From Legionella longbeachae (GTDB lineage Bacteria; Pseudomonadota; Gammaproteobacteria; Legionellales; Legionellaceae), in the NCBI GenBank assembly GCA_016191305.1, contig JACPOX010000103.1:23268-51141 (forward strand): DNA of 27,874 nt, written 5' to 3'. Below are positions 1 through 8,179 of the stretch, piece after piece (position 1 is the first letter of the stretch; every line of letters begins with the position of its first letter). The notes under the pieces were generated by a model. The model searched no databases. It was not told the origin of the DNA and saw nothing but the letters and a program-made list of their open reading frames with translations. Position numbers and translations under genes: made by a program.

Positions 1-571
1 TACGTCGCTCTACCATATCACGCAGCCAATAGCGATTCGCAGCAGATAAAATACCTAATACTAATCCTACCGGAATAATCATGTATTTAAGATCCATTCC
101 AGTTAATGGGTATAGGATCTGTACTATACTTCGCCATGCCTTATACGCATTTTTTAAGGCCTTCATTACATCCCGAAATTTAGGCCAAGCATCTGCTATA
201 AATTTTTTAAAGGAATCTTTTTCCTCTTTATCATAAAAACTTGCCAAAAAAGAAAACGCAACTAAAAAAAGTGCTTCACTAGTAATTGTGATAATACCTT
301 GTGCTGAGGTCAAATATTCATGCACTACTTTAGGATCATTACTGGACTTTATAACTTCAAAAAATAATTTGAACATGCTGTAAGAAGAACTTAGGGAATC
401 TAAAACAGCGTAGGCGTGGTAAATGTAACGTTCTTTATCAAGTTTTTGTGCCAAGAGCTTACATTGGGCGTCAATACGGCCGGCAATGGCCAGTAGAAAA
501 ACTAATTCTTTTGAATGTAACGGTGGATCCTCTTCGACCTTATGATACATGCTTACCCACAGAGTGGTCAT
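1..571 (-). CDS. Partial membrane protein of unknown function (N-terminal 190 codons)
   Basis: An open frame reads leftward from ATG at 571 and is still open at the window edge, so the gene is C-terminally incomplete here. An in-frame TAA lies just upstream of the ATG (575-577), which fixes this as the first ATG. Two hydrophobic stretches are visible, around residues 91-112 (GIITITSEALFLVAFSFLA) and 161-178 (LKYMIIPVGLVLGILSAA), separated by a Lys-rich helical region, and a charged segment (RYWLRDMVERR) follows the second. This pattern suggests an inner-membrane or host-membrane protein with helical soluble parts. I do not recognise the family. No strong Shine-Dalgarno is visible. It is divergent from the three-gene operon starting at 793. 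The plus-strand frame over 448-708 is its shadow. Confidence 0.7.
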   Translation of the reverse strand, partial: MTTLWVSMYHKVEEDPPLHSKELVFLLAIAGRIDAQCKLLAQKLDKERYIYHAYAVLDSLSSSYSMFKLFFEVIKSSNDPKVVHEYLTSAQGIITITSEALFLVAFSFLASFYDKEEKDSFKKFIADAWPKFRDVMKALKNAYKAWRSIVQILYPLTGMDLKYMIIPVGLVLGILSAANRYWLRDMVERR

Positions 572-721
572 CAGTTAAGATGGGGCGCAGTATATTTATT
601 ATTACTCTTGGTGTCAATAATAACTTCATCATGAGTCAAAAACAACCAGGGATGACGGTCGTTACTAATGATATCATAAATAATTTCCAACAAAAAATGT
701 TTTACTAAAACCACTTACAGG

Positions 722-751
722 TTGTGACTTAGGATGCAAACCTGCTACGAT
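722..751 (+). promoter_or_regulatory. Candidate sigma70 promoter of the protease/transglutaminase/ATP-grasp operon
   Basis: TTGTGA (722-727) and TACGAT (746-751) are separated by 18 bp, and TG precedes the -10 by one base, giving an extended -10 (TGCTACGAT). The predicted start lies about 35 nt before the ATG at 793, whose ribosome site (AGGAAAGAAG) is strong. Assigned by eye only. Confidence 0.4.
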
Positions 752-792
752 ATTACCCTAACAAATAATAATAACTCAGGAAAGAAGATTAA

Positions 793-1311
793 ATGAGAAC
801 AATACTTGCTCTCTTTATTTGTATGTCACTTATGACTGGACCTCTTATGGCAAATGAAACCCAAATTTATGGTTATGTTGAAAAAGTTACCTTTCCCGAA
901 AAAAACCTCACTTTATCAGCAAAACTAGATACGGGAGCAAAATCAGCATCATTAAATGCAACCCACATCAAGGAAATCTCGATAAAAGGGGTACCGTATT
1001 TACGCTTTACCGTTCCCACCAAAAATGGGGACTATCAATTTGAAGCTGAATATAAAGGTCGAGTAAAAATTAAAGTTCGCGATGGTGAGCATGGTTCGGA
1101 GATAGTGGAACATGCTCCAATTAAACGCCCTGTTGTTCTTCTTGACCTACAACTTGGTGATAAAATTAGAACAATTAAAGTTAACTTAACCAATCGCAAA
1201 CGTTTTCTCTATCCTTTACTTTTAGGAAGAGATGCAATTATTGCTTTTAATGGTGCAATTAATCCAGCGCTAGCATTCACTTTAAAAAACCAGAGTTTTA
1301 AGAAACAATGA
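793..1311 (+). CDS. Secreted retropepsin-like protein (RimK-linked 'ATP-dependent zinc protease' family)
   Basis: 172 residues. The first ~20 residues form a signal peptide (MRTILALFICMSLMTGPLMA), so the product should be periplasmic. The mature part carries the retropepsin-like signature LDTGAKSASLNA at about residues 45-56 (DTGA active-site loop) and a C-terminal LLGRDAI motif near residue 145, as in the COG4067 / 'putative ATP-dependent zinc protease' family. Despite the family name the fold is that of an aspartic protease, and the real reaction is not established. It is the first gene of an operon: its TGA overlaps the ATG of the next gene (ATGA, 1308-1311). Family members recur beside transglutaminase-like membrane proteins and RimK-type ATP-grasp ligases, suggesting a role in making or trimming an amide-linked peptide modification. 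A good AGGAAAG site precedes the ATG. Confidence 0.8.
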   Translation: MRTILALFICMSLMTGPLMANETQIYGYVEKVTFPEKNLTLSAKLDTGAKSASLNATHIKEISIKGVPYLRFTVPTKNGDYQFEAEYKGRVKIKVRDGEHGSEIVEHAPIKRPVVLLDLQLGDKIRTIKVNLTNRKRFLYPLLLGRDAIIAFNGAINPALAFTLKNQSFKKQ

Positions 1312-2834
1312 AAAATAACAAGCGTCACGTGTATGGACTTATTCTTACTTTATTTATCCTAGGAACAGGAATTTTTTTGTACCGCCACTTTGTGCTCGAT
1401 GTTCCTTTAACAGACACCGAAACAATTAATAGCTGGATGGTTGAGTCTAATTTGCGTTTTATTGCAGATCCTAACACGCCCATTAAAGCAAGTTTTAATA
1501 TCCCTTACTTACCGCCACATTTTGCTATTCTTGATGAATATTTTGTATCTAGAAATTATGGCGTCACAACTAACTTGAACGGTGATAATAGAGAAACAGT
1601 TTGGTCAATAAGGCGTGCTCATGGTTCACAGTCCTTATATTACAGAGCAATTTTCCGGCAAACTGAAGGGAATGAATCACCTTTAGGAGCTCCTCTGGCA
1701 GTCAAAACGCAACCTTTGGATGAGAGTCAAAAGTCAGCTGTGGGAACTATTACCAATCAAGTTAGGCAAACTTCTGCAGACATTAAAACTTTTGCCCAAA
1801 GTACGATTAAAGAGCTAAATAAAAAAGATGGTAATGCCAAGTTATTAATAGGTAACGAATTTAATGATGAACACATTATTAATGCAGCGGTTCTTATCCT
1901 GAATCAGTCTAAAATTTCTGCAATTCCAGTGAAGGGGCTTTATCTATCCCAAAAAAGTAAAGCTGAATTAAATTTATTTTTAGCTGTTTATAATGGTAAA
2001 AATTGGATTTACATTAATCCTAAAACAGGTAGTGCAGGATTGCCTAAAGATTTTCTCATTTGGCAATACGACAATGAACCTTTGTTTCATATCATTGGGG
2101 GCAAAAAACCACAATTTAATTTAACCGTATCCCCTACACCGATAAATGCCTTAAGCATTGCAAAATCACGTGGTCTACAATCAGATTCGCAGCTATTACG
2201 TTTCTCACTCTTGCAGCTACCAGTCAACGTACAGGCAACTTATAAGGTATTATTAACTGTACCTATAGGCGCTTTTATCATCTTAATTTTAAGAAATTTT
2301 ATCGGGATTAAAACCTTTGGTACTTTTATGCCCGTGTTAATTGCGTTGGCTTTTAGAGAAACTCATGTTGTATGGGGTATTTGTCTTTTTGTCATTATTG
2401 TCTCTTTTGGGCTTCTAGCACGCTTTTATCTGGATCAATTGAGATTACTGCTAGTGCCAAGGCTTGCAGCAATTCTTACCGTCGTCATTTTGTTGATGAT
2501 CTTTATTAGTGTTATTGCACAAAACCTTGGGCTAGATGCAGGAATGTCTGTTGCATTATTCCCTATGGTCATTTTAACTATGACTATAGAGCGCATGTGC
2601 ATTACCTGGGATGAGCGTGGCGCTTCAGAAGCAATAAAATCTGGCATAGGCAGTCTAGTCGCTGCTGTTATATCATATTGGGCAATGAGCTATGAGCCAT
2701 TACAGTATTTGATCTTTGCGTTTCCTGAACTCATATTAGTTTTGTTAGCTTTGATTTTATGGTTCGGCCAATACCGTGGATATCGATTATTTGAATTAAA
2801 ACGCTTCAAAGCACTTGCGAGAAACGTAAAATGA
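1308..2834 (+). CDS. Inactive transglutaminase domain fused to seven membrane helices
   Basis: 508 residues. An N-terminal membrane anchor (about residues 10-27) is followed by a soluble domain of about 280 residues, presumably periplasmic, and then by seven closely spaced hydrophobic segments from about residue 310 to 495, ending in a basic tail. This is the architecture of the 'inactive transglutaminase fused to 7 transmembrane helices' family; no obvious Cys-His-Asp catalytic set is visible in the soluble domain. It overlaps the genes on both sides by four bases (ATGA), so the three are almost certainly translationally coupled. By family context it probably acts as a membrane-bound binding or presentation component for the product of the neighbouring ATP-grasp enzyme. 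That role is inferred. Confidence 0.8.
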   Translation: MKNNKRHVYGLILTLFILGTGIFLYRHFVLDVPLTDTETINSWMVESNLRFIADPNTPIKASFNIPYLPPHFAILDEYFVSRNYGVTTNLNGDNRETVWSIRRAHGSQSLYYRAIFRQTEGNESPLGAPLAVKTQPLDESQKSAVGTITNQVRQTSADIKTFAQSTIKELNKKDGNAKLLIGNEFNDEHIINAAVLILNQSKISAIPVKGLYLSQKSKAELNLFLAVYNGKNWIYINPKTGSAGLPKDFLIWQYDNEPLFHIIGGKKPQFNLTVSPTPINALSIAKSRGLQSDSQLLRFSLLQLPVNVQATYKVLLTVPIGAFIILILRNFIGIKTFGTFMPVLIALAFRETHVVWGICLFVIIVSFGLLARFYLDQLRLLLVPRLAAILTVVILLMIFISVIAQNLGLDAGMSVALFPMVILTMTIERMCITWDERGASEAIKSGIGSLVAAVISYWAMSYEPLQYLIFAFPELILVLLALILWFGQYRGYRLFELKRFKALARNVK

Positions 2835-3784
2835 TTAACCTGTTTCGCCGTTTAAAAAATCATGGCATATTAAGTATTAATCAGCGTAATACAGATTTTG
2901 TTTTACGTTATAATCCAAGAAAACTATTTCCTTTGGTTGATGATAAACTGAAAACAAAGAAACTTGCTCTAAAAGCAGGAATTGCTGTGCCACCTTTATA
3001 CGATATTATTGAAACCGAACAACAAATTAAAACTATAGAAGAACGTCTGGCACCCTATTCTGATTTTGTGGTTAAACCTGCTCGTGGTTCAGGAGGCGAT
3101 GGGATTTTAGTCTTTAAAGACAAAGTTTATGGTCGCTACCGACAAATTAATGGCAAACTAACCACCACACTGGAATTAAGTTATCATTTATCCTGCTTAC
3201 TTTCCGGAGCATATAGTCTTGGAGGTTCTTCAGACTATGCCATTATTGAGAAGCGTGTCGTAGTAGACTCAGTATTTGCTGAGGTCAGTTATGAGGGTAT
3301 TCCAGATATTCGCATTATAACTTTATTAGGCTATCCAGCAATGGCTATGGTACGACTTCCAACTCGTTTGTCAGGTGGAAAAGCCAATTTGCACCAAGGA
3401 GCCATTGGCGTTGGGGTAGATCTTGCTACTGGGAAAACATTGGGAGGTGTATATCACAATGACATCATTGACTATCATCCAGATACGTTGAATCCCATAA
3501 TAGACATAGAAGTTCCTTATTGGAACAAAGTTCTTGAAATTGCTTCAAGTTGCTTTGAGCTTACTGGTTTAGGTTATCTTGGAGTAGATATAGTTCTGGA
3601 TAAAGAGCAAGGACCTTTAATGCTAGAGCTTAATGCACGTCCTGGATTAAATATTCAAATCGCCAACAGAGAAGGTGGTTTAAAACGCTACCGTGCTATA
3701 GAAGCTCGCCATCATGAATACCCAAAAGCAACAGTAGAAGAAAAAGTAGCCTTTAGTCGTGAATGTTTTGCTCGTTCAAGTTGA
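2831..3784 (+). CDS. RimK-like ATP-grasp amidoligase (alpha-L-glutamate ligase-like)
   Basis: 317 residues with a complete ATP-grasp fold. The nucleotide-binding Gly-rich loop is at about residues 78-90 (VVKPARGSGGDG), and the Mg-binding block LMLELNARPGLNIQIANR lies near residues 263-280, with the E and N residues expected for metal ligands. This matches the 'alpha-L-glutamate ligase-like' family, which forms amide bonds between an amino acid and a carboxylate using ATP. The cytoplasmic location is inferred from the absence of a signal or membrane segment. It is the last gene of the operon; the start overlaps the previous stop (2831-2834). The substrate is unknown; a peptide tag or small peptide metabolite is the usual proposal for this cluster. 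Confidence 0.82.
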   Translation: MINLFRRLKNHGILSINQRNTDFVLRYNPRKLFPLVDDKLKTKKLALKAGIAVPPLYDIIETEQQIKTIEERLAPYSDFVVKPARGSGGDGILVFKDKVYGRYRQINGKLTTTLELSYHLSCLLSGAYSLGGSSDYAIIEKRVVVDSVFAEVSYEGIPDIRIITLLGYPAMAMVRLPTRLSGGKANLHQGAIGVGVDLATGKTLGGVYHNDIIDYHPDTLNPIIDIEVPYWNKVLEIASSCFELTGLGYLGVDIVLDKEQGPLMLELNARPGLNIQIANREGGLKRYRAIEARHHEYPKATVEEKVAFSRECFARSS

Positions 3785-4251
3785 ATACATCCCTTAATGA
3801 TTTAAAGGTAATAACTCATCTCGATACGATTCGAAAGTAGGAATTTCTTCTATTTTAATTAAACTCAAATTGGTGTAATTAATAAGCTAAGCAACATTAA
3901 AGCCTGCGTTAACTACTTCACGTAGATTGGTTGTTCTTGGTCTTCCTCGTTCTTTCTCTGTTGGTAGATGAGGCTCAATGAGTTGCCACTGCTTATTGAT
4001 TTAATCACTTCGATAAGATTTACGTACCATTTCTGCTATTATTATTAAGAGTCCGTTATCTCAAGATCTAAAAACAACCAATTTTAATATTTATTTAATA
4101 GTTTATTGTTAAAATTGCTTTCAGTGGCGTTGTTACATAAAATGACCGTGAGAATAGAAACGAAGGGGCCTCATTGCCCGCCCCTTCACCTCGCCAGGAT
4201 ATTTTGGAAGGTATTTTATGTTAACCATGTCTCTGTTCGGTAACATTAATT
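3785..4251. other. Gene-poor stretch with an IS remnant and one GC hairpin
   Basis: No intact gene. It holds the decayed transposase start described separately (3888-4030), an AT-rich segment (about 4060-4120), a possible IS-end-like sequence (GTTGTTACATAAAA near 4127-4140), and a perfect 8-bp hairpin GAAGGGGC / GCCCCTTC at 4162-4169 and 4180-4187 that is not followed by a T-run. The mixture suggests past insertion-sequence activity between the ATP-grasp operon and the Fic gene. Confidence 0.5.
3888..4030 (-). pseudogene. Remnant of an IS5-type transposase (N-terminus only)
   Basis: Reading leftward from ATG at 4030 gives MVRKSYRSD, a stop, then INKQWQLIEPHLPTEKERG and RPRTTNLREVVNAGFNVA before another stop. 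QWQLIEPHLP, RGRPRT and LREVVNA are the hallmark start of IS5/IS1031-group DDE transposases, where the next residues would continue toward a CQWRMLP motif. Here an in-frame stop sits at codon 10 and the frame ends after about 45 codons, with no catalytic part left. It is a dead fragment. Terminal repeats could not be paired with confidence. Confidence 0.75.
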
Positions 4252-4308
4252 ATGAGGCAACTGGTTCCATCCAACCGGTTTCGTCACCACAATAAAAATG
4301 AGGTGAGA

Positions 4309-5685
4309 ATGAATACCTATTCCAGAACGTTAAAAGCAGCAGGAATGCATTTTATACTCAATTTTGATGAAATGAACAATGAACTAGAATTAAAAATAAT
4401 ATATTCTAAAAATGAAGAAATAAAATCTCTTATCTTCAATGAGCAAGACAAAAATCCATATCGTATGCTCCCTGTACTTTTTCAACTAGACATGGATGAT
4501 GATGAATTCATCAAAAAATTTTTATTTATCCTACCAAATAAATATCAGGTTCTTAAAGAAGAACTCTCAAAGGCATTGAGTCAAATACAAGAAAAGAAAT
4601 CAATGCAGAAACAGAAAACAATGTTTTGGGACAACACTACGATTACATCAAAAAGTAAGCTTAAAGGGCCTACTTATCAAATAATTTTAGATATCGCCAC
4701 CAACCCAAAAATTTCTTATGATTTATATCGCTTTGGTATAGATTTATACAAACAAAACATTGACTGCGTCGCAGAGTGGGAACGTCGGGAACAAGGCTCT
4801 TTAAAAGCCATATTGCAAGGGTGGGTTCTAGTAATTGAATTGTTACAAAATGAAATAAATCCATTCGAGGCGAATATAGACAATCTTAAAAAACTGCATA
4901 GCACTGTAACAGCTAATGTGGGATTTGATCGAAAAATTCGTTCTGGGGAATTTAAAACAGAAAATATAATCTATCAAGGTGACGTAAAAGAAAGATCGAT
5001 ATACAACACTCCAAAATGTAATTTATCCAAGCAAGGCATACTTGAATTAATTGCAAAAAGTAATTATTTCAACAATTATCCAGAAATAGACTCGCCATTA
5101 AAAAATTGCCTCCATATTGACCCGCAACCAAAAAACTTAGACGACTTCAACAGACTATTAGACGAGGACAAGCTGCACCTTGAATTTGGACTTTGTATGA
5201 CAGATCAGCAAAGCCCTGTTAATTTGCAAGAGCAATTACACAAAAAGACTGAGGCTATATTAGACCAATATAAGCATAACATTCAACATGCAAAATCTAC
5301 TGATGACAAATTGTCAACGATAGTAGACTGTATTCGTAGCCTAGAAGTTTTGCATCCATTCGCCGACGCAAATTGCCGCACAATTTGCGTCCTATTTTTA
5401 AACACTTTATTAATGTCAGAAGGATTTTTACCTGCTATTGTGCTCAACCCAAATAAATTTGATGGTTATGCCATTCATGAGCTAGTTGAAATGGTTAAAG
5501 TTGGGATTAAAAATACAGAGAATTTATCTAAAGGCATTCCTCTGATTGTTGGAAAAACTTTACAATTTCAACCTGGTAGTTACAGTGAAAATGACAAAGA
5601 AATATTAGACGATATCATGCCTGGAATCATTCAAGAATTGAATTTATTAAAAGAAATAACTATTGAACAAAATAAAATGAATTAG
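4309..5685 (+). CDS. Divergent Fic-domain protein, possible effector
   Basis: 458 residues from ATG at 4309, which has GAGGTGAG just upstream; an in-frame ATG at 4252 would add 19 residues but has no ribosome site. The C-terminal half resembles a Fic AMP/phosphocholine-transferase core: KKLHSTVTANVG (about 194-205) followed by RKIRSGEFKTENIIYQG corresponds to the LH...R.G.(F/Y)...V.I.G block, and HPFADANCRT (349-358) is the catalytic motif. Compared with the usual HPFxDGNGR, His, Pro, Phe, Asn and Arg are kept but both glycines are changed (Ala and Cys), so activity or donor use may differ. The N-terminal 190 residues are unassigned. No signal peptide or membrane segment is seen. In Legionella, Fic proteins include type IV-secreted effectors such as AnkX, so an effector role is plausible but unproven. 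Lower GC and the nearby IS remnant fit acquisition. Confidence 0.7.
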   Translation: MNTYSRTLKAAGMHFILNFDEMNNELELKIIYSKNEEIKSLIFNEQDKNPYRMLPVLFQLDMDDDEFIKKFLFILPNKYQVLKEELSKALSQIQEKKSMQKQKTMFWDNTTITSKSKLKGPTYQIILDIATNPKISYDLYRFGIDLYKQNIDCVAEWERREQGSLKAILQGWVLVIELLQNEINPFEANIDNLKKLHSTVTANVGFDRKIRSGEFKTENIIYQGDVKERSIYNTPKCNLSKQGILELIAKSNYFNNYPEIDSPLKNCLHIDPQPKNLDDFNRLLDEDKLHLEFGLCMTDQQSPVNLQEQLHKKTEAILDQYKHNIQHAKSTDDKLSTIVDCIRSLEVLHPFADANCRTICVLFLNTLLMSEGFLPAIVLNPNKFDGYAIHELVEMVKVGIKNTENLSKGIPLIVGKTLQFQPGSYSENDKEILDDIMPGIIQELNLLKEITIEQNKMN

Positions 5686-5706
5686 TACGTCAAAAAAAAA
5701 TAAGAA

Positions 5707-5773
5707 CCTGTGTATCATTAAATGCTAATTTTCGTAAAACTCGCATCAAAATTAGCATTCAGCGACACACAGG
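5707..5773. repeat. Long interrupted inverted repeat between convergent genes (possible bidirectional terminator)
   Basis: CCTGTGT (5707-5713) pairs with ACACAGG (5767-5773), and inside it ATGCTAATTTT (5722-5732) pairs perfectly with AAAATTAGCAT (5748-5758) around a 15-nt loop. It lies between the stops of the Fic gene (plus) and the ubiI-type gene (minus), where a bidirectional terminator is expected. The two-step arms could also be those of a tiny MITE-like element. Confidence 0.5.
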
Positions 5774-5810
5774 ATAAATTTTCCATTTATCACAATCCCA
5801 AAAGCTTGAT

Positions 5811-6971
5811 TCATCCTTCTCCGCGCGCATGTTGAATAAATAAACGTTTGACCGGATTAAACCCATTACAAAAATTTAAACCCAATCCACGTAAAGTAAC
5901 AATGGGGGCAAAAGAATTAGTGAATAATCGTTTGAATCCTTCCATCAACATGATAATTTGCCATACTGAGTGTTTACGCTCACGCTGATAAGCGCCTAAT
6001 GCCTTTTTAGATATGCCATGAGCGGCATCCAAGCAATTCATCCAGGAGCGGACATCGGCCAACCCGACATTTAAACCTAAACCCGCCAAAGGATGAATAG
6101 TATGAGCTGCATCGCCTAAGAGTAACCAACAATTTCCTGAATAGTGTTTCACATGTCTCATTTGTAACGGAAACTGATAACGCTTACTGATTACTTCAAC
6201 CTGCCCTAATTTTCTAGTGAAGGCTTGAGTCAAAGATTCATTAAATTCTTGATCAGAACAATTCATTAATTTTTTAGCATGCATTGGATCAGTTGACCAG
6301 ACAATAGAACATTGATGTACATCCGCTAGGGGTAAAAATGCTAAAGGTCCATCGGGTCGAAATATTTGATATGCGGTATGTTGATGTGGCTTTTCAACAG
6401 CGACAGTGGCTACTAAGGCTTGCTGATCATAAGACCAACTGCTCAAGTTAACCTTTAATTTATGTCGTGCGGGAGAATTGGCACCGTCAGCAATCATTAA
6501 CAATTGCCCATCCCAACTTTGCTGCTGACTACTGACTTTGACACTTTGATCACCATTATTTATTTCCTCCACTTGACTGTGAGGAAATAAATGAATCGTT
6601 GATTGCAAAGAAACTTGCTGCAATAAAGCATGCTTCAATACTGATTCCTCAATAATTGAGCCCAAATTTTGTGCAGCAACATCACGCGAATCAAAATCAA
6701 TATGAGCCCCATTGGCCACATCCCAAACATGCATTCGAGTATAAGGAGAAACCCTGTTTTTCTCCAGATGTTGCCAGACATTCAATTGTTGCAAAAGCAT
6801 TTGCGATGCATAATTGATTGCATAAACGCGTGTATCAGTTTGTAGCGTCTCTACTTTTAAGGGACCAGCATCAATGACTGCAACTGTGTAACCACGTTTT
6901 GCCATAGCCAAAGCAGCAGTTAAACCCACAATACCACCGCCAACTACCAATACATTAAATTCCACACTCAT
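5811..6971 (-). CDS. ubiI: Ubiquinone-biosynthesis FAD monooxygenase, UbiI/VisC type
   Basis: 386 residues. It begins with the Rossmann dinucleotide motif VVGGGIVGLTAALAMAKRG (about residues 8-26), has the DG motif (IADGANSPARHKL) mid-protein, and the GD motif GDAAHTIHPLAGLGLNVG in the C-terminal third, all typical of class A flavin hydroxylases of the UbiH/UbiI/UbiF group. These add oxygen to the ring of ubiquinone intermediates using O2 and NAD(P)H. It is the last gene of the pepP-ubiH-ubiI run and overlaps the upstream ubiH stop by four bases (6968-6971), the same order as in enterobacteria, which is why the VisC/UbiI assignment is preferred. Paralogue identity (UbiI versus UbiF-like) cannot be settled from sequence inspection. 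Confidence 0.85.
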   Translation of the reverse strand: MSVEFNVLVVGGGIVGLTAALAMAKRGYTVAVIDAGPLKVETLQTDTRVYAINYASQMLLQQLNVWQHLEKNRVSPYTRMHVWDVANGAHIDFDSRDVAAQNLGSIIEESVLKHALLQQVSLQSTIHLFPHSQVEEINNGDQSVKVSSQQQSWDGQLLMIADGANSPARHKLKVNLSSWSYDQQALVATVAVEKPHQHTAYQIFRPDGPLAFLPLADVHQCSIVWSTDPMHAKKLMNCSDQEFNESLTQAFTRKLGQVEVISKRYQFPLQMRHVKHYSGNCWLLLGDAAHTIHPLAGLGLNVGLADVRSWMNCLDAAHGISKKALGAYQRERKHSVWQIIMLMEGFKRLFTNSFAPIVTLRGLGLNFCNGFNPVKRLFIQHARGEG

Positions 6972-8179
6972 TTTATCTCCTGGGAACTTAGTTGCCTTAG
7001 AGCTATTTCACATACTAAATCAGGAACAATACCACCAAAACCACCAGCATAACGCGCTAAAAGCTTTTTCAAAGCTGGAATATTATCAAGAGCAATCAGA
7101 CCCAAACTACGCGCAAAACCCAGTCCGGGCAGCCGACTCGTAAACACTTGAATTAAACTTTCGGTGAAACAGGTAATTGCTTTTTGATCATGAGATCTTA
7201 ACTTTACATACTGTTGCAACATCTCGGTATTTAATCCTTGTTCGGCAATACATTGTGCTAAAGTTGCAACATCTCTAAGTCCTAAATTAAATCCCTGCCC
7301 AGCTACGGGATGAAGAGTATGCGCAGCATTCCCTACAAAAACAATTAGATCTTTGGTTTGCACAGGCATTAAAACTTGCTGTAAAGGAAAGGAAAAACGT
7401 TGACCTACTTTAATAAATCGTCCTAAACGATAACCAAAAGCTTCCTGTAGCTGTTGCAAAAAATCCTCTTCAGTTAATGACAACAAATGTTCTGCTTTTT
7501 TAGGAGTTAAGGCCCAAACCAAAGACATTCGGTTCCTTTGCATGGGTAAAAGTGCCAATGGCCCATGTACTGTAAAACGTTCATAAGCACGCTGTCCATG
7601 TGGTTTAAGCAAAGCGACATTAGCAACAAGAGCTTGTTGTTCAAAGCTCTTAATCTTGGTTGTTAAAGCACAAAAACCCCGCATAGCGGATTTTGTTCCA
7701 TCTGCTGCAACAATTAATCGAGCATGTATGTTTAGGTCACCTGAACTAGTCAGAATTTTAACTGTATTCTTGTCACAATCCACAGAATGTAAAGTTGCAG
7801 GAGCCAATATTTGATCCTGCGGAACTAGTTGATGCAAAGCCTGATTAATATGTTGCATTTCAATCACATAACCCAAGGGTGAATCGAGTTCTCCTTGCAA
7901 GCGTGTTGTACCAAAATGATGTTGATCCGACACATGAATCATCTCGATGGGCGAAGCATAATCTTTAAGGAGGTCCCAAACTCCCAGCATAGTTAAAATG
8001 CTTTTACTTGCGGGTGCTAATGCTAAAGAACGTGCATCAAAATCAGGATTTGTTTTATCACTTAAGGGTTTGGCTTCTACAAGTAATGTGCTAAAACCTA
8101 AACCTTGCAGGGCAAGCAGTAGAGTTGCCCCTATTAATCCACCACCAATAATCAGTATATCAATTTCTTTATTAATCAC
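6968..8179 (-). CDS. ubiH: 2-octaprenyl-6-methoxyphenol hydroxylase-type FAD monooxygenase
   Basis: 403 residues. N-terminal FAD motif IIGGGLIGATLLLALQGLG, central DG-type motif (AADGTKSAMRG) and C-terminal FAD/ribityl motif GNAAHTLHPVAGQGFNLG are visible; the usual GD of the last motif is GN here, a common variant among UbiH proteins. Position directly after pepP supports UbiH rather than UbiI. It would catalyse a ring hydroxylation in aerobic ubiquinone synthesis, probably in a membrane-associated complex with other Ubi proteins. It overlaps pepP by 8 bp at its start and the ubiI-type gene by 4 bp at its end, implying translational coupling. Confidence 0.87.
   Translation of the reverse strand: MINKEIDILIIGGGLIGATLLLALQGLGFSTLLVEAKPLSDKTNPDFDARSLALAPASKSILTMLGVWDLLKDYASPIEMIHVSDQHHFGTTRLQGELDSPLGYVIEMQHINQALHQLVPQDQILAPATLHSVDCDKNTVKILTSSGDLNIHARLIVAADGTKSAMRGFCALTTKIKSFEQQALVANVALLKPHGQRAYERFTVHGPLALLPMQRNRMSLVWALTPKKAEHLLSLTEEDFLQQLQEAFGYRLGRFIKVGQRFSFPLQQVLMPVQTKDLIVFVGNAAHTLHPVAGQGFNLGLRDVATLAQCIAEQGLNTEMLQQYVKLRSHDQKAITCFTESLIQVFTSRLPGLGFARSLGLIALDNIPALKKLLARYAGGFGGIVPDLVCEIALRQLSSQEIK

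Noticed and set aside
448..708. Plus-strand open frame of 86 residues
   Set aside because: It lies mostly opposite the longer minus-strand membrane protein frame, has no ribosome site and no family features.
4127..4140. IS terminal inverted repeat (GTTGTTACATAAAA)
   Set aside because: No matching partner end was found, and its direction does not fit the transposase remnant at 3888-4030.
4162..4187. GC hairpin as a terminator for the ATP-grasp operon
   Set aside because: No T-run follows and it is almost 400 bp past the operon end; may be IS-related.
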